Assembly: GCF_004762035.2 (NCBI RefSeq)
Contig: NZ_SIJK02000002.1
Span: 103,728 to 167,727, forward strand
From: Candidatus Chloroploca mongolica
GTDB taxonomy: Bacteria > Chloroflexota > Chloroflexia > Chloroflexales > Chloroflexaceae
Reading direction: 5' to 3'
DNA: 64,000 nt
Position 1 is the first letter of the stretch; the number at the start of each line of letters is the position of its first letter. The position numbers were made by a program, and so were the translations under genes. Below the pieces are notes generated by a model, which was not told where the DNA came from, ran no database searches, and worked only from the letters and a program-made list of their open reading frames with translations. Shown piece after piece: positions 64,000-64,000 of this stretch.

Positions 64000-64000
64000 C

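Overview
The window looks like a chromosomal segment of a Chloroflexota bacterium, most likely a Chloroflexales-type filament. This rests on gene style: mid-to-high GC, secreted proteins with Thr/Pro-rich linkers (repeated TPT), several secreted proteins ending in a -LPLxxR motif, and ordinary housekeeping enzymes (PEP carboxylase, 2-oxoglutarate dehydrogenase E1/E2, diaminopimelate decarboxylase). I could not run a search, so the assignment is by recognition only.

Left part, accessory (1-37.3 kb). A rightward series (1-13.6 kb) starts with the tail of a zinc-ribbon protein. It continues with a very large vWA / TolB-propeller / tubulin-like (Tub_2 or FtsZ-like) membrane fusion, a divergent protein kinase with a long coiled-coil tail, an alpha-helical repeat protein, a MotA/MotB-like pair of membrane proteins, and a membrane-anchored CAP-domain protein. 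A leftward series (19.2-13.6 kb) encodes a lipoprotein, an ABCG-like transporter with an outer domain, two tail-anchored-style unknowns and a DUF4230-like protein. A second rightward series (19.4-35.9 kb) encodes an unknown, an M48 membrane metallopeptidase, two unknown membrane proteins, a CHAT-domain membrane protein, a YiiX-like amidase, a lipoprotein and a Ser/Thr kinase. It then runs through a HerA-type ATPase, a polymorphic-toxin-like nuclease with a YezG-like immunity protein, and a lipoprotein. A sigma factor and a probable anti-sigma partner close the region on the minus strand.

How this could work (inference): the tubulin-like fusion, the MotA/MotB-like pair and the kinases look like a signal-gated membrane machine. 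The HerA ATPase, sitting directly before a nuclease/immunity pair whose N-terminus has an exact 37-residue periodicity and no Sec signal, looks like the motor of an export route for that nuclease. CHAT and M48 peptidases add a proteolytic arm. I regard the block from about 1 to 37 kb as the candidate undescribed system.

Right part (37.4-64 kb). This holds a small secreted peptide gene, PEP carboxylase and a GHL10-like glycosidase on the plus strand. On the minus strand follow an ABC-2 permease and four secreted proteins, three of them cysteine peptidases from different families (C13-like, C25-like, C10-like). Then come an AAA/winged-helix regulator, lysA, 2-oxoglutarate dehydrogenase E2 and E1, and a vWA secreted protein cut by the right edge. 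Gene ends in this half carry long, nearly perfect hairpins with almost no U-tract. A 120-bp MITE lies between E1 and E2. I saw no tRNA, rRNA or CRISPR array.
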